Source: Polytrichum commune
Taxonomy: Eukaryota > Streptophyta > Polytrichopsida > Polytrichales > Polytrichaceae
Direction: 5' to 3'
DNA length: 64,000 nucleotides
Assembly (NCBI GenBank): GCA_950295325.1
Contig: OX485806.1
Coordinates: 30,194,001 to 30,258,000, forward strand
Part shown: positions 13,617 through 24,894 of the stretch, in pieces
How the letters are laid out: every line of letters begins with the position of its first letter
How positions within the stretch are numbered: the first letter of the stretch is position 1
Program-made: the position numbers and the translations under genes
Notes under the pieces: model-generated
What the model was told of the DNA's origin: nothing
Database searches by the model: none
What the model saw: only the letters and a program-made list of their open reading frames with translations

Positions 13617-15011
13617 ATGGTCGAAATGGAAGAGAGGAGGAGGAAGCTAGTTGTGCTACTAGGATTGTACATATTTTTGTACATGCTTGTGAAGAATGTT
13701 GTAGGCATTCAAACACTGATTTTGCAAGGAGAATGGGAAAAATTTGCAATTTTGAGCGTGGTTTACGAAAGCATTGGACGTAAAGAGAGGAACATATGGA
13801 GTCAAGAGAGGATGTTAGGTTTTGTGGACCGGTTGCTATTAGGTTCGTGGACGGAGAAAGAATTTAGAAAGCGAACGCGAGTGACATATACGACATTTAG
13901 GTTCTTGTGTGAGAGGTTGGGTTCTTATTTGAAGAAAGAGGATACTCGTTTTAGGGTTTCGGTACCGGTGCAAGAGAGGATAGCGATGTCATTGCATCGG
14001 TTGGGTAGTGGTGATGGATTGCAAACAATAGGTGATTTGTATGGAGTACATAAAAGCACAATATCTATAATAGTGAGAGAATTTTGCAGAGCCGTAAGAA
14101 AGCATCTTCAACCAATTTTCGTGCAAACTCCAAGTGAATCACAGTTTAGGGTTTTAGCTTCAAAGTTCGAAAAGTTGCACGGAATACCTTACATTATAGG
14201 TGCGATAGATGGATCACATATTCCTGTTTTAGCTCCTATACTCGGGGGAGAAGATTATTACTGTAGGAAGTCATTTCATTCAACGATTTTACAGGGAATT
14301 GTTGGACCTGATTGCATGTTTTGGGATTATGAGTTTGGGTGGGCAGGGAGTCTTCACGATTGGGCAGTATTTCAAGTGACAAAAATTGGACGAGCTTGTA
14401 TTGAGGGTAAATTCCAGCCTTACAAGTTGATAGGAGATGCGGCATATCCGGTACGACCTTGGATGTATTGTCCATTTAAGGGTGGAAAAACAGCGTTATC
14501 CGGGAAAGAGGGAAATTGGAATTTCATACAATCTTCGACGAGGATGTGCGTAGAGAGGGCGTTCGGGATTTTGAAGGGCAGATGGAGATTGATAATGAAA
14601 CGATCTGAGGTACCTTTGAGGAATATGCCTGATATTGTAGCAACTTGTATAGTATTGCACAATATATGCATTGTCAATAACGAAGGTATAGAAGAAGATT
14701 GGATTATTGAAGCAGAAAATAAATTATCTAGAAGAATTAGCGAGGGTGAAGTAGGAGAAGGCAGTGAATTACGAGGAGAAAGAGCTGGAATTGCGGAAGT
14801 GCGAAGAAGGATATTAGCTAGGGAAGATATGCCAATTGCAGATGAAGAAAATGATGAAGAGACAAATTTATTTTTATTGAGAGAAAATGAGAAGGCTAAT
14901 GACCTTCTGCGGGAAGCTACAACGATGCACGAAACATTGGCAGAAAGTTTGTGGCAATACAAACTACGGCAGAAATCTAGTATTATGGAAACTGATAGTG
15001 ATAGTGATTAA
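13617..15011 (+). CDS. PIF/Harbinger transposase (HARBI1-like DDE)
   Basis: A 464-residue nuclease expected to cut at the element's ends and insert it into TTA/TAA sites, working with the Myb-like partner. The start is the first ATG of the frame (MVEMEERRRKL). Residues ~10-30 are strongly hydrophobic, as in many plant relatives. A helix-turn-helix-like part (SLHRLGSGDGLQTIGDLYGV, then HKSTISIIVREF) follows around residues 125-160. The DDE core shows GAIDGSH, LIGDAAYP and VERAFGILKGRW, supplying the three acidic residues. The C-terminal ~100 residues are acidic and end in TDSDSD. The frame is open throughout, with no intron evident. It ends two bases before the stop of the partner gene on the other strand. 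Confidence 0.92.
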   Translation: MVEMEERRRKLVVLLGLYIFLYMLVKNVVGIQTLILQGEWEKFAILSVVYESIGRKERNIWSQERMLGFVDRLLLGSWTEKEFRKRTRVTYTTFRFLCERLGSYLKKEDTRFRVSVPVQERIAMSLHRLGSGDGLQTIGDLYGVHKSTISIIVREFCRAVRKHLQPIFVQTPSESQFRVLASKFEKLHGIPYIIGAIDGSHIPVLAPILGGEDYYCRKSFHSTILQGIVGPDCMFWDYEFGWAGSLHDWAVFQVTKIGRACIEGKFQPYKLIGDAAYPVRPWMYCPFKGGKTALSGKEGNWNFIQSSTRMCVERAFGILKGRWRLIMKRSEVPLRNMPDIVATCIVLHNICIVNNEGIEEDWIIEAENKLSRRISEGEVGEGSELRGERAGIAEVRRRILAREDMPIADEENDEETNLFLLRENEKANDLLREATTMHETLAESLWQYKLRQKSSIMETDSDSD

Positions 15012-15013
15012 AT

Positions 15014-16459
15014 CTAGAATTTAGCTATAAGAGCTGCAAAATTCTTATCCATATTCTTGAGGATAGCAGTAGATTCTTGGAATGAAGCAAGAAGTGCCCC
15101 TGAATTTCCTACAACCTGTTCTAGAAGATTTTCAATCTTCTCTTGTGTCTTCTTTTTCTTCTCTTGTGTTGGCGGTGCAGAAGTTGTTGTCTGAGACGGT
15201 GTAGGGGTAGAAGGAATATTATCTTCTGCCCAAGATTCTGTAGCACTAGCAGGAATTTCATTGTGAACACTGGCCCTACTACCATACCATTGATCCATCT
15301 CTGTAACCCACTTGCATTCTTGTTTTCTATCACTGCCTGAAATTTCATTTGCTCTCTTGTCAGTTCTGTATTCACTTAAGATGGTTTTGTATTTTTTTTT
15401 GCACGATAACCAGGAACGGTTGAAACCTTTGATTGCAGCGACCATTCGAATCTGCAATTTGAGCCAAGAGTTGGTACCTACAGTAGCAACAGGAAAACAC
15501 ATTAAAAACTCCAAACCAGAAGCTAAAAGATGTTGAAATTGACCCTGAAAAAAAAAATTCAGCATAGTTGAAGTGTAGTATAAGGACATAAGCGACGTCA
15601 TTGGTATCGAAGTAGGGAGTGTAACGTAGTGGTAAGGATAGAGGTTTAGGGTAGAGGAGACGCGGGTTCCATTCCCGACCTTGACAAACTTTTACTAAAT
15701 ACAGTAACAAAACTCGAAGCCCCCGCGGCAGCGGCCGCCCGACTATGGGGGAAGGGGGGGCATAGGGGCTTACGGCTAAGGCCAAGGCCTCTACGGGCCC
15801 ATCATACGGCCAACATCATACGTTTACCTTTTATCTTTTACCTTTTACCATATTTACCTTTTACCACATTTACCTTTTACCACATTTACCACATCTACCT
15901 TTTACCACATTTACCTTTTACCAAAAATCAAATTACAAAAAAATTTGAAAAACATATTACCTTGCTTGTTTGCTGTTTTTGTGAATTCTTCCTCCATCTC
16001 CCCGCGAATTGCTATCAGGTGATGCACTTCAAAATCCTTCCATTTGATTCTGCTAATTTCTTCTTCTTCTTCTTCCGATTCGCCAATTTCGATTGTATTC
16101 CTCTTGTCGCCTTTCTTCATCTTCTTTGTTGATTCTTTTGTAACACGCCCCCTCTTTCTTCCTGCTAGTTGGCTCTTTGCTGCTCCCTCGGTTTCCTCTT
16201 TTTCTTCAAACATTTCTTCTATAACATGATGACTATCTAACTGTCCTCCTTGTCTGTAATTTGTCATGTTCAGAAGTGGAGGAGGATGAAATACACTAAA
16301 AGTGTTGGGGAGCACATTCGGACCTTGCAACATTCGTGAAATCGAATTTTGATTCTCTCTGAAATTTTGATTTGACACTCGTTGCATCCACTCTGAATTT
16401 TGTGACCACTCTCCTTGTGACTCTCTACGTGCTTCCTCATCAACAAAGTATCCTTCCAT
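15014..16459 (-). CDS. Harbinger Myb/SANT-like partner protein, two exons
   Basis: The second protein of plant PIF/Harbinger elements, expected to bind subterminal DNA and bring the transposase into the nucleus. Exon 1 is 16459-15961, from MEGYFVDEEARRE to a GTAATA donor. Exon 2 is 15477-15014, from a CTGTAG acceptor. Joined, they give 320 residues in frame. A lysine/arginine-rich stretch (AGRKRGRVTKESTKKMKKGD) looks like a nuclear signal. The SANT/trihelix region spans the splice: KWKDFEVHHLIAIRGEMEEE before it, and NSWLKLQIRMVAAIKGFNRS plus SCKKKYKTILSEYR after it. A proline/threonine linker and a C-terminal coiled-coil-like helix follow. The start is uncertain: an in-frame ATG lies 19 codons upstream, but TTTTTTTTCCGCAG just before MEGY looks like an acceptor. 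The intron carries a SINE. Confidence 0.82.
15605..15925 (+). mobile_element. tRNA-derived SINE in the intron of the Harbinger partner gene
   Basis: The plus strand has a polymerase III type A box (GTAACGTAGTGGTAAGG, about 15621) and a B box (GGGTTCCATTCCCG, about 15664) at tRNA-like spacing. A GC-rich body follows, then a tail of repeated TTTACC/TTTTACCAC motifs (15826-15922). It lies wholly within intron 15478-15960, antisense to the partner gene, so it does not change the protein. Clear flanking duplications were not found, so the exact ends are estimates. Confidence 0.6.
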
Positions 16460-16959
16460 TTCTGCGGAAAAAAAATTTTGCGAAAAAAAATCTATCACTC
16501 TATCACTATGTTGCAAGAAAGAGAAATGACAAATCCTTCATATAACGGCCTTTTCATTGTGCCCTGAAATTAAACCGTTAATCCGTTTTAACAGTAACCT
16601 GCAGCGGACAATAAAAATTTATTAAAAAATTTATTTTGGCATTTTTCTGCCATGGGCCCCTGACTGTTTTTCCAGGACCACCTCTTTTGCCCCTCCCAAC
16701 GGAAAACCCGTTGGACCATGCCAGTGGATATAGTAGGCTTAAAATACAAAATTTGTGGACCTCAACCTCCGTGGTCACTCTGCCATTTTTTCCTTGGTGT
16801 AAACCCAAGTCGTCCCGGGACGACTTCAACGTCCAATCACATCGCTTAAACGGCCGTGGGACGACTTCATGGTCCATAGTGTAAACCGCCCCTTAGTGTA
16901 ACAAAGTGGAACTGAATCCTTCGTCGACAGACTTGCTTATGTTTTAGCACATGCGAAGG

Positions 16960-17187
16960 AGCTATGATTGGGGAGAACCGGCGGTTGGTTACAGATGAAC
17001 CGGTTGAGTTTGAGAAATAACCGGTTGAAGTTGAAGACTTCCGGAGAATTACCAGTCGTTTTAGAGGAATCTATAGAATATACCCCAATTTAATAAAGGA
17101 AAACCGAAGGATGCCACCGTGTAACCGGTTGGACTTGCAAACACTAGATTCTCAATCAATTATGCCCAAAAATCTTCCCGGTCATTG
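16960..17187 (+). mobile_element. CCGGTT MITE, MULE-like, full length
   Basis: About 228 bp, starting at TATGATTGGGGAGAACCGG and ending ATCTTCCCGGTCATTG. It contains three or four CCGGTT boxes. Flanks ATGCGAAGG (16951) and ATGCGGGGT (17188) look like a decayed 9-bp target duplication. It starts about 65 bp after the end of the Harbinger element. The family has short imperfect ends (CGGGRAGA) and no coding capacity. Confidence 0.72.
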
Positions 17188-17196
17188 ATGCGGGGT

Positions 17197-20100
17197 CCCA
17201 CCTTATAAGGTATGTGGCCCTATTGTGGGCACTTTCAAATCCACAACCTGTTTTGACTATTGGATTAGCTCGGAAAATGTTTATCCAGTTGTCAATTCAA
17301 AATTTAAGCCGAGATGCAAAAGTCAAGGTCAAAATGTAGCTTTTATTAAATTTTTATTTGTGAGTGATCACATAGGCTCTCCTGAGTCCCAATTGTGCTC
17401 ATTGTTGAACCTGTAATGTGTATATTGTTTGAACACAATCCAGTCTCATGGTGCCCGTTTTGTTTTGATGGACCCTTTGTTATTTACTACAAGCTTTGCC
17501 ATATACCATTCAAATGTATGATTAAGAAGTTCCAATGACTACAAAAAGTTCACATATCTTATGTTCCAATATCTAGAAGTTTGGTAGATAAAGTTTTGGC
17601 CATTGGAGTAGATTGGGCATTATCTCTTTCAATTAGCAATTGTGAATCATCCAATTTGTATTTCAAGTTTCTTAATCAAAGTCAAGATGCAAAACCTACT
17701 AAGAGGTCAAAATTTAGATTCCCTTACCCTATAAGTGATCACATAGGATCTCCCATTTGTCTTAATTATGAATGATGTTTATATTTTGAGCACGTGGTCC
17801 AATCTCATCGTAACATGTGTCATTTTAGTATGCCGTAGACCACTCGAATATAGGTGTGCATTTAGGAAGAGTGACCACAAAAGGCCCACATACTAAGTGA
17901 TCCATGGTGTCTATCACATTAAATAAAAGGCACACCAATGTTTTTGAATTGGTGTGTGATGTCCATTCACCACTTTCGACCCATCTCCATAAGGACATAG
18001 GGCGGGGGTGGCTTAATTCCTATTTTCATAGGTGCACCTTTGGTTAGTGTTAGTGTGTTTGTGAGTGTACAATTCAATTGAGTGGTATCAAGGCTTGTTC
18101 CTTGTTTAGTTTTTGTTTGCTTAGGATGATGTGGGTAAGGTCTCTAATGACTATTTGTGAAAATGTTTCCATTAATTTGTGCATTTTAGTGATAGGGATG
18201 TGAAGATCTTGTAGTTGTTTGGTGGTTGTGGTATGTATAATACCTCTAATTCTTGCGGTGATGATGGGTGGGAGAACTATCCACCCTAGTTGTGTTAGTA
18301 ATGTTTGTAGGGTGGCATATTTTGTGAGTTTTATGGATGCAACATCTATGGGTAAGTTGTCATTACAACAATGAAATTCATATATTTGCACTTTAAGGTT
18401 TGGGTTCGGGGAGAAGGGTGGTTTAGCTATTGGGGAGCTCCTAATATGCATAGTATGTTTGGTCCTAGGGAAGCAAGGCAAATGCATCATGATAGGTAGC
18501 ATGTGCATGGTAGTAGCCAAGAAGGGATGGTATTGTCTGGGGTAAGTTCATTATTTTTTCCAGCGTTTGTTAATGTGAAACATCTTGTTGTGGGGTGGGC
18601 TAATAGTACATTTGTAAATACTTATGTGCGCTTTGTTGTGTTGGTTGGTCCTTAAATTATTTATGTGCTTGTTTGTACAACATGACAGTAGTGGAGGCAT
18701 GTATCGATTTGTTGGGATGTGCATAGGTTACATAATGGGGATATGTCTTGCTTGAGGACATGTTTTCATCGGTAGTTACCTACGTATCGTCCATAATGGA
18801 ATTCGAGGACTTGTGTTAATTTTGTGTTTGTAACCTAGGGGGCATCCTAGAATAGATTGGACCATTTATAGTGGATGTTGGTGTTGGATAGCCATTTGCT
18901 TGTATATGGGAGTGTATTTTTGGCAAAAGAGGTGAGGGCACTTACATGTTCTTTCTCGATGTATCATTTTAGGTTGCGGATGGACCCATCATGTTGAGTG
19001 GAGGTTGGAGGGATTGAGGGTTGGTAGGGTGTTTGGTGGCCTTTAAGGTGGAATTGGGTGTCTATTATGTGTGGTGCCTCTACCCCTATTTTGGTAAGTT
19101 TGCTAGTGTCCTTGTTACCAAGGGTATTTGTGTGTGCTATTACTTTACGGATGGCAATGTTGTGGCAAAAGTTTTTTTTAATAGTGTGTATACTACAAGT
19201 TATAAGGAGTTTGTTGGGGTGGTTACATTGGGAGGAGGGGTTTCCAATGTGATTGAGGAGTAGATATATATATTGTTTAGGCTATTTGTGAATATTTTAA
19301 TGGCATTTTCCCTCTCTCTATGGCTATTGCTTCATGTATGGGGAACCTAACCACATTTGTGCTACAATGTCTATCTCTAGGATCCCACCTTTACTCCAAT
19401 TGCCATGCACTTCATTATCCGGTTTCCTTTTCTTTTGCACTCTAATTGTTCGCCGAGTCTTCATTTCTAGGACATTCATGGTATGGTTGGAGGTGTGCTA
19501 TCCATTAAGTTGGTAGTGTTGGCTGCCCCTAACTCCCTTTGGATAACCTTATAATTGCTTTGTGAGTGAGTATTATAGTGAACTACTACCTTGAACCATA
19601 GACACATCCTCAAGCTCCATGTTAGGGTCATCTCCAATGTGAATTGGTGGGAGGCCATTGGTGGTTGTTCCTTCATTTCTGTTGGCTTCCTCCTAGGATT
19701 GGTTGATGGTTTTGGACCCCATGTGGTTTAGTTGGTGCTCTTTGGTGGCTAATGTTGCTATATGTAGGGCCTTTATTATAGCCTCGGATTTGAATTTTGG
19801 TTTGTCCTTTTCCCATTGCACTGACTAGACTCCTCTCTTCGCCTTTGTCTGTTTGGTTCCTCAATCATTGGTGGCCTTCACTCCATCGTTGTCTAGGCAA
19901 GCAACTACAAGTGTTTGGACATGGCATTTTTGTAAGATTGTAAGTCCACTTGTTGTTGGCCTTTTTGATACCAACATAAGCCAATCTCCATGTTTGATGA
20001 ATGGTCCATCAAGTCAATTGGATCCCTATACTCTAGCCAACGATTACCAAAATTTCTATGCAAATTATAAACCATGCCAACAAACCACACTTTAATTGGA

Positions 20101-21211
20101 GGTAATTTTTTAGTCTACCACATTTTTGATAGTTCCAGCTTCATGTTTGTTCTTGTCTTGACTTTCATTGCCTACATCTTATAGTTCTGATAACAATCAA
20201 AACTCAAAGTGTCTTGAACGAAATAAAAAAAAACTACTTTGTTCCACTTGTTAATTAGTCTCTACCACGCATGCTTTGATGATAGCCACAACTTAATTCA
20301 AGTACAAGACATGCATTTTGCTCTCTATTCAAAACCAATAATTCAATTGATGGAAGAATTTAACTATAAACACCAATTGTTGCTTCCACAATCCAATACA
20401 CAAAACAACTGATGTGACAAGCACCCAAAAGGAGGTAGGGGGCAATGTGAAATACACAAATGGAATGAGGAAAGGAGGAGTTTTGAGCACCTTCGTAATT
20501 TCAACGAATTTTGTTGTTGGCCTTTGCGACAAGACCTAACTTCTAAGTTACCTAGTGCTTGTAATCATTACCTACATCAACCACCCGCATCAACCATCCA
20601 CATCCCTCTTGATCAACCTCACAAAGAAACGTGGCTCGTTCCTCTTGCAACCCTAAACAAGAAGCGGCCTCGTCCTCAACTCAACGACCCCTTCCAAATC
20701 CCTAATATTGCCTCTTCCATACATGCATGGATGAGATGAGGAAATGATAAATTTATTCATCTTAGTTTCATCCAATATTGAATACTTATCCCATAAAGTC
20801 TACTGACACAGTGACACTACCACACAAGTACAAACGTTGTGTAGTTTCTAGAGGTTCTTCATACATGTACATAACTATAAGCTACAATTTGTGTAACATA
20901 TGTATATGTTGTATGGAAAAGTTCAAATTAATACCCCTTTTGTACACTCACGTATACGCATATGTGTTATGAAAGGTGCACCCCCTCGGGGCAATTCCAT
21001 TGACCAATATGCTTATAGTCTAGAGTTCTCACAGCCAACTCTTGTCAGTTATATTACTTACTTAAAACATACACACGAGTTAATCTACTGAGGCAGTGCA
21101 GGCACAAAAAATCTGGTGTAGATTTGGCTATGGATGGGTCAGATTGAATGCACAGCTCCCACCCTGTCTATGAAAGCTATATTACAATCCTACGATTAAA
21201 TTACTTAGAGG
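17197..21211. other. Non-coding region, partly duplicated
   Basis: No recognisable gene. A segment starting GTGATCACATAGG at about 17366 recurs, diverged, at about 17738, and neighbouring text is repeated with it. From 18.1 to 19.3 kb the plus strand is G/T-rich like 1-960. Longer minus-strand frames there (for example 18074-18520) have no domain and low-complexity composition. Confidence 0.45.
18067..18100 (+). other. Possible LTR-element fossil: primer-binding-like site
   Basis: TGGTATCAAGGC resembles the initiator-methionine tRNA primer site used by many plant LTR elements. It follows a stretch ending in CA, as an LTR would. No second LTR and no gag or pol could be recognised nearby, so this may be chance or a very old, broken remnant. 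Family unknown. Confidence 0.25.
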
Positions 21212-22373
21212 TGAAGAGCGAGCACTTTCATCTCAGATATGGTAACTAATACTGAACTAAATTGCAGGCCATAACTTAATTACTTAATTGGTATTAATTA
21301 AGTCATATAATTATGTACTTACACGAAAAGCAAGCACTTTCATCTCAGTCGTGGTAACTTGTACTTCAATTAAATTTCATGTTATTGGTATAAATCAAGC
21401 TATACAATTATGTAGTCAGACGAAAAGCAAGCACTTTCATCTCGGACATGGTGACTTATACTTAACCTAATTGCAGGTTATTGGTATTATTGAGTCATAC
21501 AATAATGTGCTTAGATGAAAAGCAAGCACTAATTTCATCCCAGTCATACTAACTTATACTTAACTTAATATAGCAGCTACTTGGTACACTAAATGTAACA
21601 TTTAGTGTCAATTACCATTTGGAGTTACACGGTGCTTTTGTTATACTATTGATGTAATTTTATACCAAGTAAAGTTGTTAATGTTTTATGATGTCCAAAT
21701 GACATATTCAAAGCTTGTTGGTAAAATGTAAGATATACAGTAAATAAATATAGTATTACGAAATTGCAAACAGTAAAGTGATCCACTAAGTACAATATTC
21801 AGTGTAGTAAGTCATACATACACTTATGTATTGAAGACGAATTACGAATAGCAAGCACTTTCATCTCAAGTGTTGTAACTTGTACTTAACTTCATTGCAG
21901 GTAATTGGTATTATTAAGTCATACAATTATGTACTTAGACGAAAAGCCAGCACTTTCATCTCAGACGTGATAACTTATAATTAATTGCAAGTAACTTGGT
22001 AATATTAATTAGGCCATGCAATTATGCAAACAGACAAAAGCAAGCACTTCATCTCAGACGTGGCAACTTATACTTGATTGCAGATAATTTGTATTATCAG
22101 GTCAAACAATCATGCACTTAGACAGAAGCAAACAATTTCATTTCAGACGTGGAAACTTATGCTTACTTGCAATTAAGTATGTGGTATTAATTCAGTAATA
22201 CAATTATGTTCATAAATGATGGTGCACAGAAGCAAGCAGGTTCATCTCAGGCGTGGTATCTTATATTTAATTGCAGGTTATGGGCATTATCAAGGACTTC
22301 AAAGAATCATGTACTCCCCATGTACTTGGACAGAAGCAAGCACTGTCATCTCAGACATGGTAACCATTAGTTA

Positions 22374-22906
22374 GGGGCTGTTTACATTGCGGACCATGAA
22401 GTGGTCTCATGTTTTTGGGGCCCTGACTAGGTGTAAACTGAACATGGATAAAGAGAACTTAGAGAAGTGACCATGCACCCAAAAGTGGATGTGCTGATTA
22501 TTTTAATATATGTTCAAAAAGAATAGTTTTCGGAATTTTCTTCATGTTTGACCTTTCTCCCCTTCTTCTTTTTCCCTTCTTTCCTCATAACTATGAAAAC
22601 GATTGGCAAAAAGAAAGAAACAATACTCTTAATCTAAAGTGACATTTCTATGCCATGGTCCCTCGACATTTGGAGCGAGAGAACCTCTTTTGGCTCTCCC
22701 AGTGCGAAACCCGTTCGACCGTGATGGTGGATAATGTAGAGTCTGACATGAAAATAGGCCGTTTGGGACCTCAAGTTCCATGGTCACTCTTACATCCTTT
22801 TTTATTTGATGTAAACCGAAGTGATCCCAGAACGAGTTCAGCGGCCAATCACATATTTTAGAGGAACACGGGACGACTTCATGGTCCCATGATGTAAACT
22901 GCCCTA
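22374..22906. mobile_element. Harbinger deletion derivative (non-autonomous)
   Basis: A 533-bp element with ends GGGGCTGTTTACATTGCGGA and, reverse-complemented, TAGGGCAGTTTACATCATGG, flanked by TTA. Its left ~230 bp matches the left of the complete Harbinger element (CACTAGGTGTAAACCG-like text, AGTGGATGTGCT). Its right ~250 bp matches the right of that element (CCTCTTTTGSCYCTCCCA, GACGACTTCATGGTCC). Both genes are gone. It could be moved by the transposase at 13617-15011 if that protein is active. Confidence 0.85.
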
Positions 22907-22927
22907 TTAAGACTTGATACCAAGTAG

Positions 22928-23150
22928 TGATCCGGGAGATTTTTGGGCATAACTGGTTGAGATCCTAGTGTTTGCAAGTCCAACTGGTTACATGTTGACA
23001 TCCTCCGGTTTTCCTTTATTAAATTAGGGTATATTCTATAGATTCCTCTAAAATGATCGGTAATTTTCCTGCAGTCTTGAACTTTTACCGGTTATTTCTC
23101 AAACTCAACTGGTTCATGTGTAACTAACTGCCGGTTCTTCCCGATCATAG
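22928..23150 (-). mobile_element. CCGGTT MITE, MULE-like, full length
   Basis: About 223 bp, opposite in orientation to the copy at 16960. It starts TGATCCGGGAGATTTTTGGG and ends GCCGGTTCTTCCCGATCA. Flanks ATACCAAGTAG (22917) and ATACCAGGTGG (23151) are an imperfect target duplication. It lies about 20 bp after the Harbinger derivative, within the 95-bp array. Confidence 0.78.
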
Positions 23151-23290
23151 ATACCAGGTGGTAGGTCATATCAAGTCATACAATCATGTTGTTAGACAGG
23201 TCTTCACATGCAGAAGCAAGCACTTTCATCTGGGGCGTGGTAATTAACAAGCTAGTTCTGCTTAATTAATAGCTTCAGGTTAATCAATTG

Positions 23291-24894
23291 GAGGATGATT
23301 AAGTCAAAGGCTAAATGAGTCGACTGTACCAGTCACTCCGTCATAAAGGCCGCCTTGATTCACTCTGCAGAGGCCTGGTGCAGTTGGGAGCCTTGAGAAT
23401 GAGAAACAGAGCGGAGTAATTATTGTTGCTGTAACTCTCGAGTCTTACTGCATGCAAGTCAGGTAAGAAATTATTCACGTAAGTTAATGATGCCATGGGC
23501 TCTGATGGCCAGCATTCACTTCTCACGTCGATGCACAGCTTCACGTGCCCAGGTCCCAACCTCCAAGGATTACAATATTTTGTATCCACTCCCCTTGTGT
23601 CGTAGCTATATGTCTCTTGGTGTCATCGCTGTCTGCTGGTGCCAAAATGCTATCATCAGGAGCCCAGAGATTGCGCACCTCACATTTCGTGGCTTTGCAA
23701 TGAGTAGCTTAACAACATGATCGACAGCGACCTGCTTTGTTTTAAGAATGTCAAGCCCCTTAAGCTTAGCTCTAGAGAAGAGTATCTGCTGCAGTCACGG
23801 TGATTGGGACTTGCAAAGCTTCTCACATCAGGTTACGTGACTAATAATAATCTGAGTTAATTGTTTTGTATTGATGTCGGAGGTCGTTGTTCCTTTATTG
23901 AGCTTGCAAGAAGAATTCACTTGAGTAACTTAAGTTGGGTTGTGAATCATGTTTGTCGATACATGATTGCTTAGGTAATGATAAAGTTTGAGAAGAAAAG
24001 GTAAACCTTGGCAGAGGACAGGAGGAAGTTAATTCAAGGAATATACATACCCTCCTTCTGCTGTGGTTTTGACTTGCATGCTTAAGGTCAAGAAATCTGT
24101 CAAGCTTTAAAATTTTTGTGGTGGCAGTAATATTGTCCCTTGGTTAGAGCTGGCGATTAATCCCTACATGGGTTTGCAGGGACTCACTAAATCAGTACTA
24201 AGTTTAGTTGTCGATACTTAAGTAGTCGTAGGTAGCCGCACTTGATGCTTCGGTGATCTGACCTGATCGGTAGCTTCAACGAGATGAGAAGGTAAACATT
24301 GGCAAAGGAGTACAGGTCAAGGAAATTCATGAAGAATTTATACTCAACTCCTCTTAAGCTTCAAGCATGTACAGGTTTGGGCGCCCTTGGGTCACCAGTT
24401 ATAGCTTGCAGGGTTATGAAGCTGTCATGAACTGTAAGCATTGATGAAAGTGAGGGGTTACATAAATCTTGAGGTGGTAATGACAGGATGGTGGTAGGTA
24501 GTCTCCGAAATGATGAGTTTAAACGTTTAAGTCTGCAAAATGATGTCTAGTAGTCTGGTTGACGTAGTTATGTCGATTATGCAAATCTTGAAACTCGACT
24601 GCAATCATTAGGGGAGGATGTTTGCTGGAATTAGCTGTGAGAGGTATGCTGTGAGAGGTATGCAGTTGAAGGCGACTCACCAGGAATCTCATCTTTACTA
24701 TTTTCGAAGTTTACTCATGACTACCAGCCATAACGAGATCATGAGGAAGTAGTTGCAACTGTATGTAGTGGGAGCACAGATGTGCCACAATGCAACGGAG
24801 CCTGCTGGAATCACTTCTATGTGCCATTATAATGATCTTCTGCAGCCTCCAATATCTCGCTCGACACGTCTCCTCAACACCTCCGGAAGGTTAA
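23291..24894. other. Non-coding region upstream of the receptor kinase
   Basis: No gene was recognised. A segment around GAGAAGGTAAACATTGGCAA AGGA is present twice, near 23993 and 24287. A missing 5' exon of the receptor kinase could lie here, but no signal peptide with a suitable donor was identified. Confidence 0.4.

Larger units (their letters stand above)
13284..16892. mobile_element. PIF/Harbinger transposon, apparently complete
   Basis: A 3609-bp element flanked by TTA (13281-13283 and 16893-16895), the family's usual 3-bp target duplication. The ~37-bp terminal inverted repeats start GGGGCGGTTTACACCATAGA (left) and GGGGCGGTTTACACTATGGA (right, reverse-complemented). Both diagnostic genes are present: an uninterrupted DDE transposase on the plus strand, and a Myb/SANT-type partner on the minus strand with one intron. 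The two genes converge with only two bases between their stop codons. Clean ends, an exact duplication and open genes suggest a recent arrival. An internally deleted relative lies at 22374-22906. Confidence 0.93.
21212..23290 (+). repeat. ~95-bp tandem array, about 11 units, split by two MITEs
   Basis: Units carry AGCAAGCACTTTCATCTCAG, then TAACTTATACTTAATTGCAG and CATACAATTATGT. They begin near 21212, 21325, 21422, 21517, 21842, 21941, 22036, 22125, 22229, 22332 and 23212. A ~240-bp non-repeat piece at about 21590-21830 interrupts the array; it starts with the hairpin CACTAAATGT-A-ACATTTAGTG. Two transposons (22374-22906 and 22928-23150) sit between the last two units. Unit divergence suggests an old array. 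No coding potential was seen. Confidence 0.85.

Noticed and set aside
14236-14962. Antisense frames over the Harbinger transposase
   Set aside because: They mirror the real gene, which has the full DDE motif set on the plus strand.
18074-18520. 148-residue minus-strand frame
   Set aside because: Low-complexity Thr/His/Ile composition complementary to a G/T-rich strand, no domain, no splice support.
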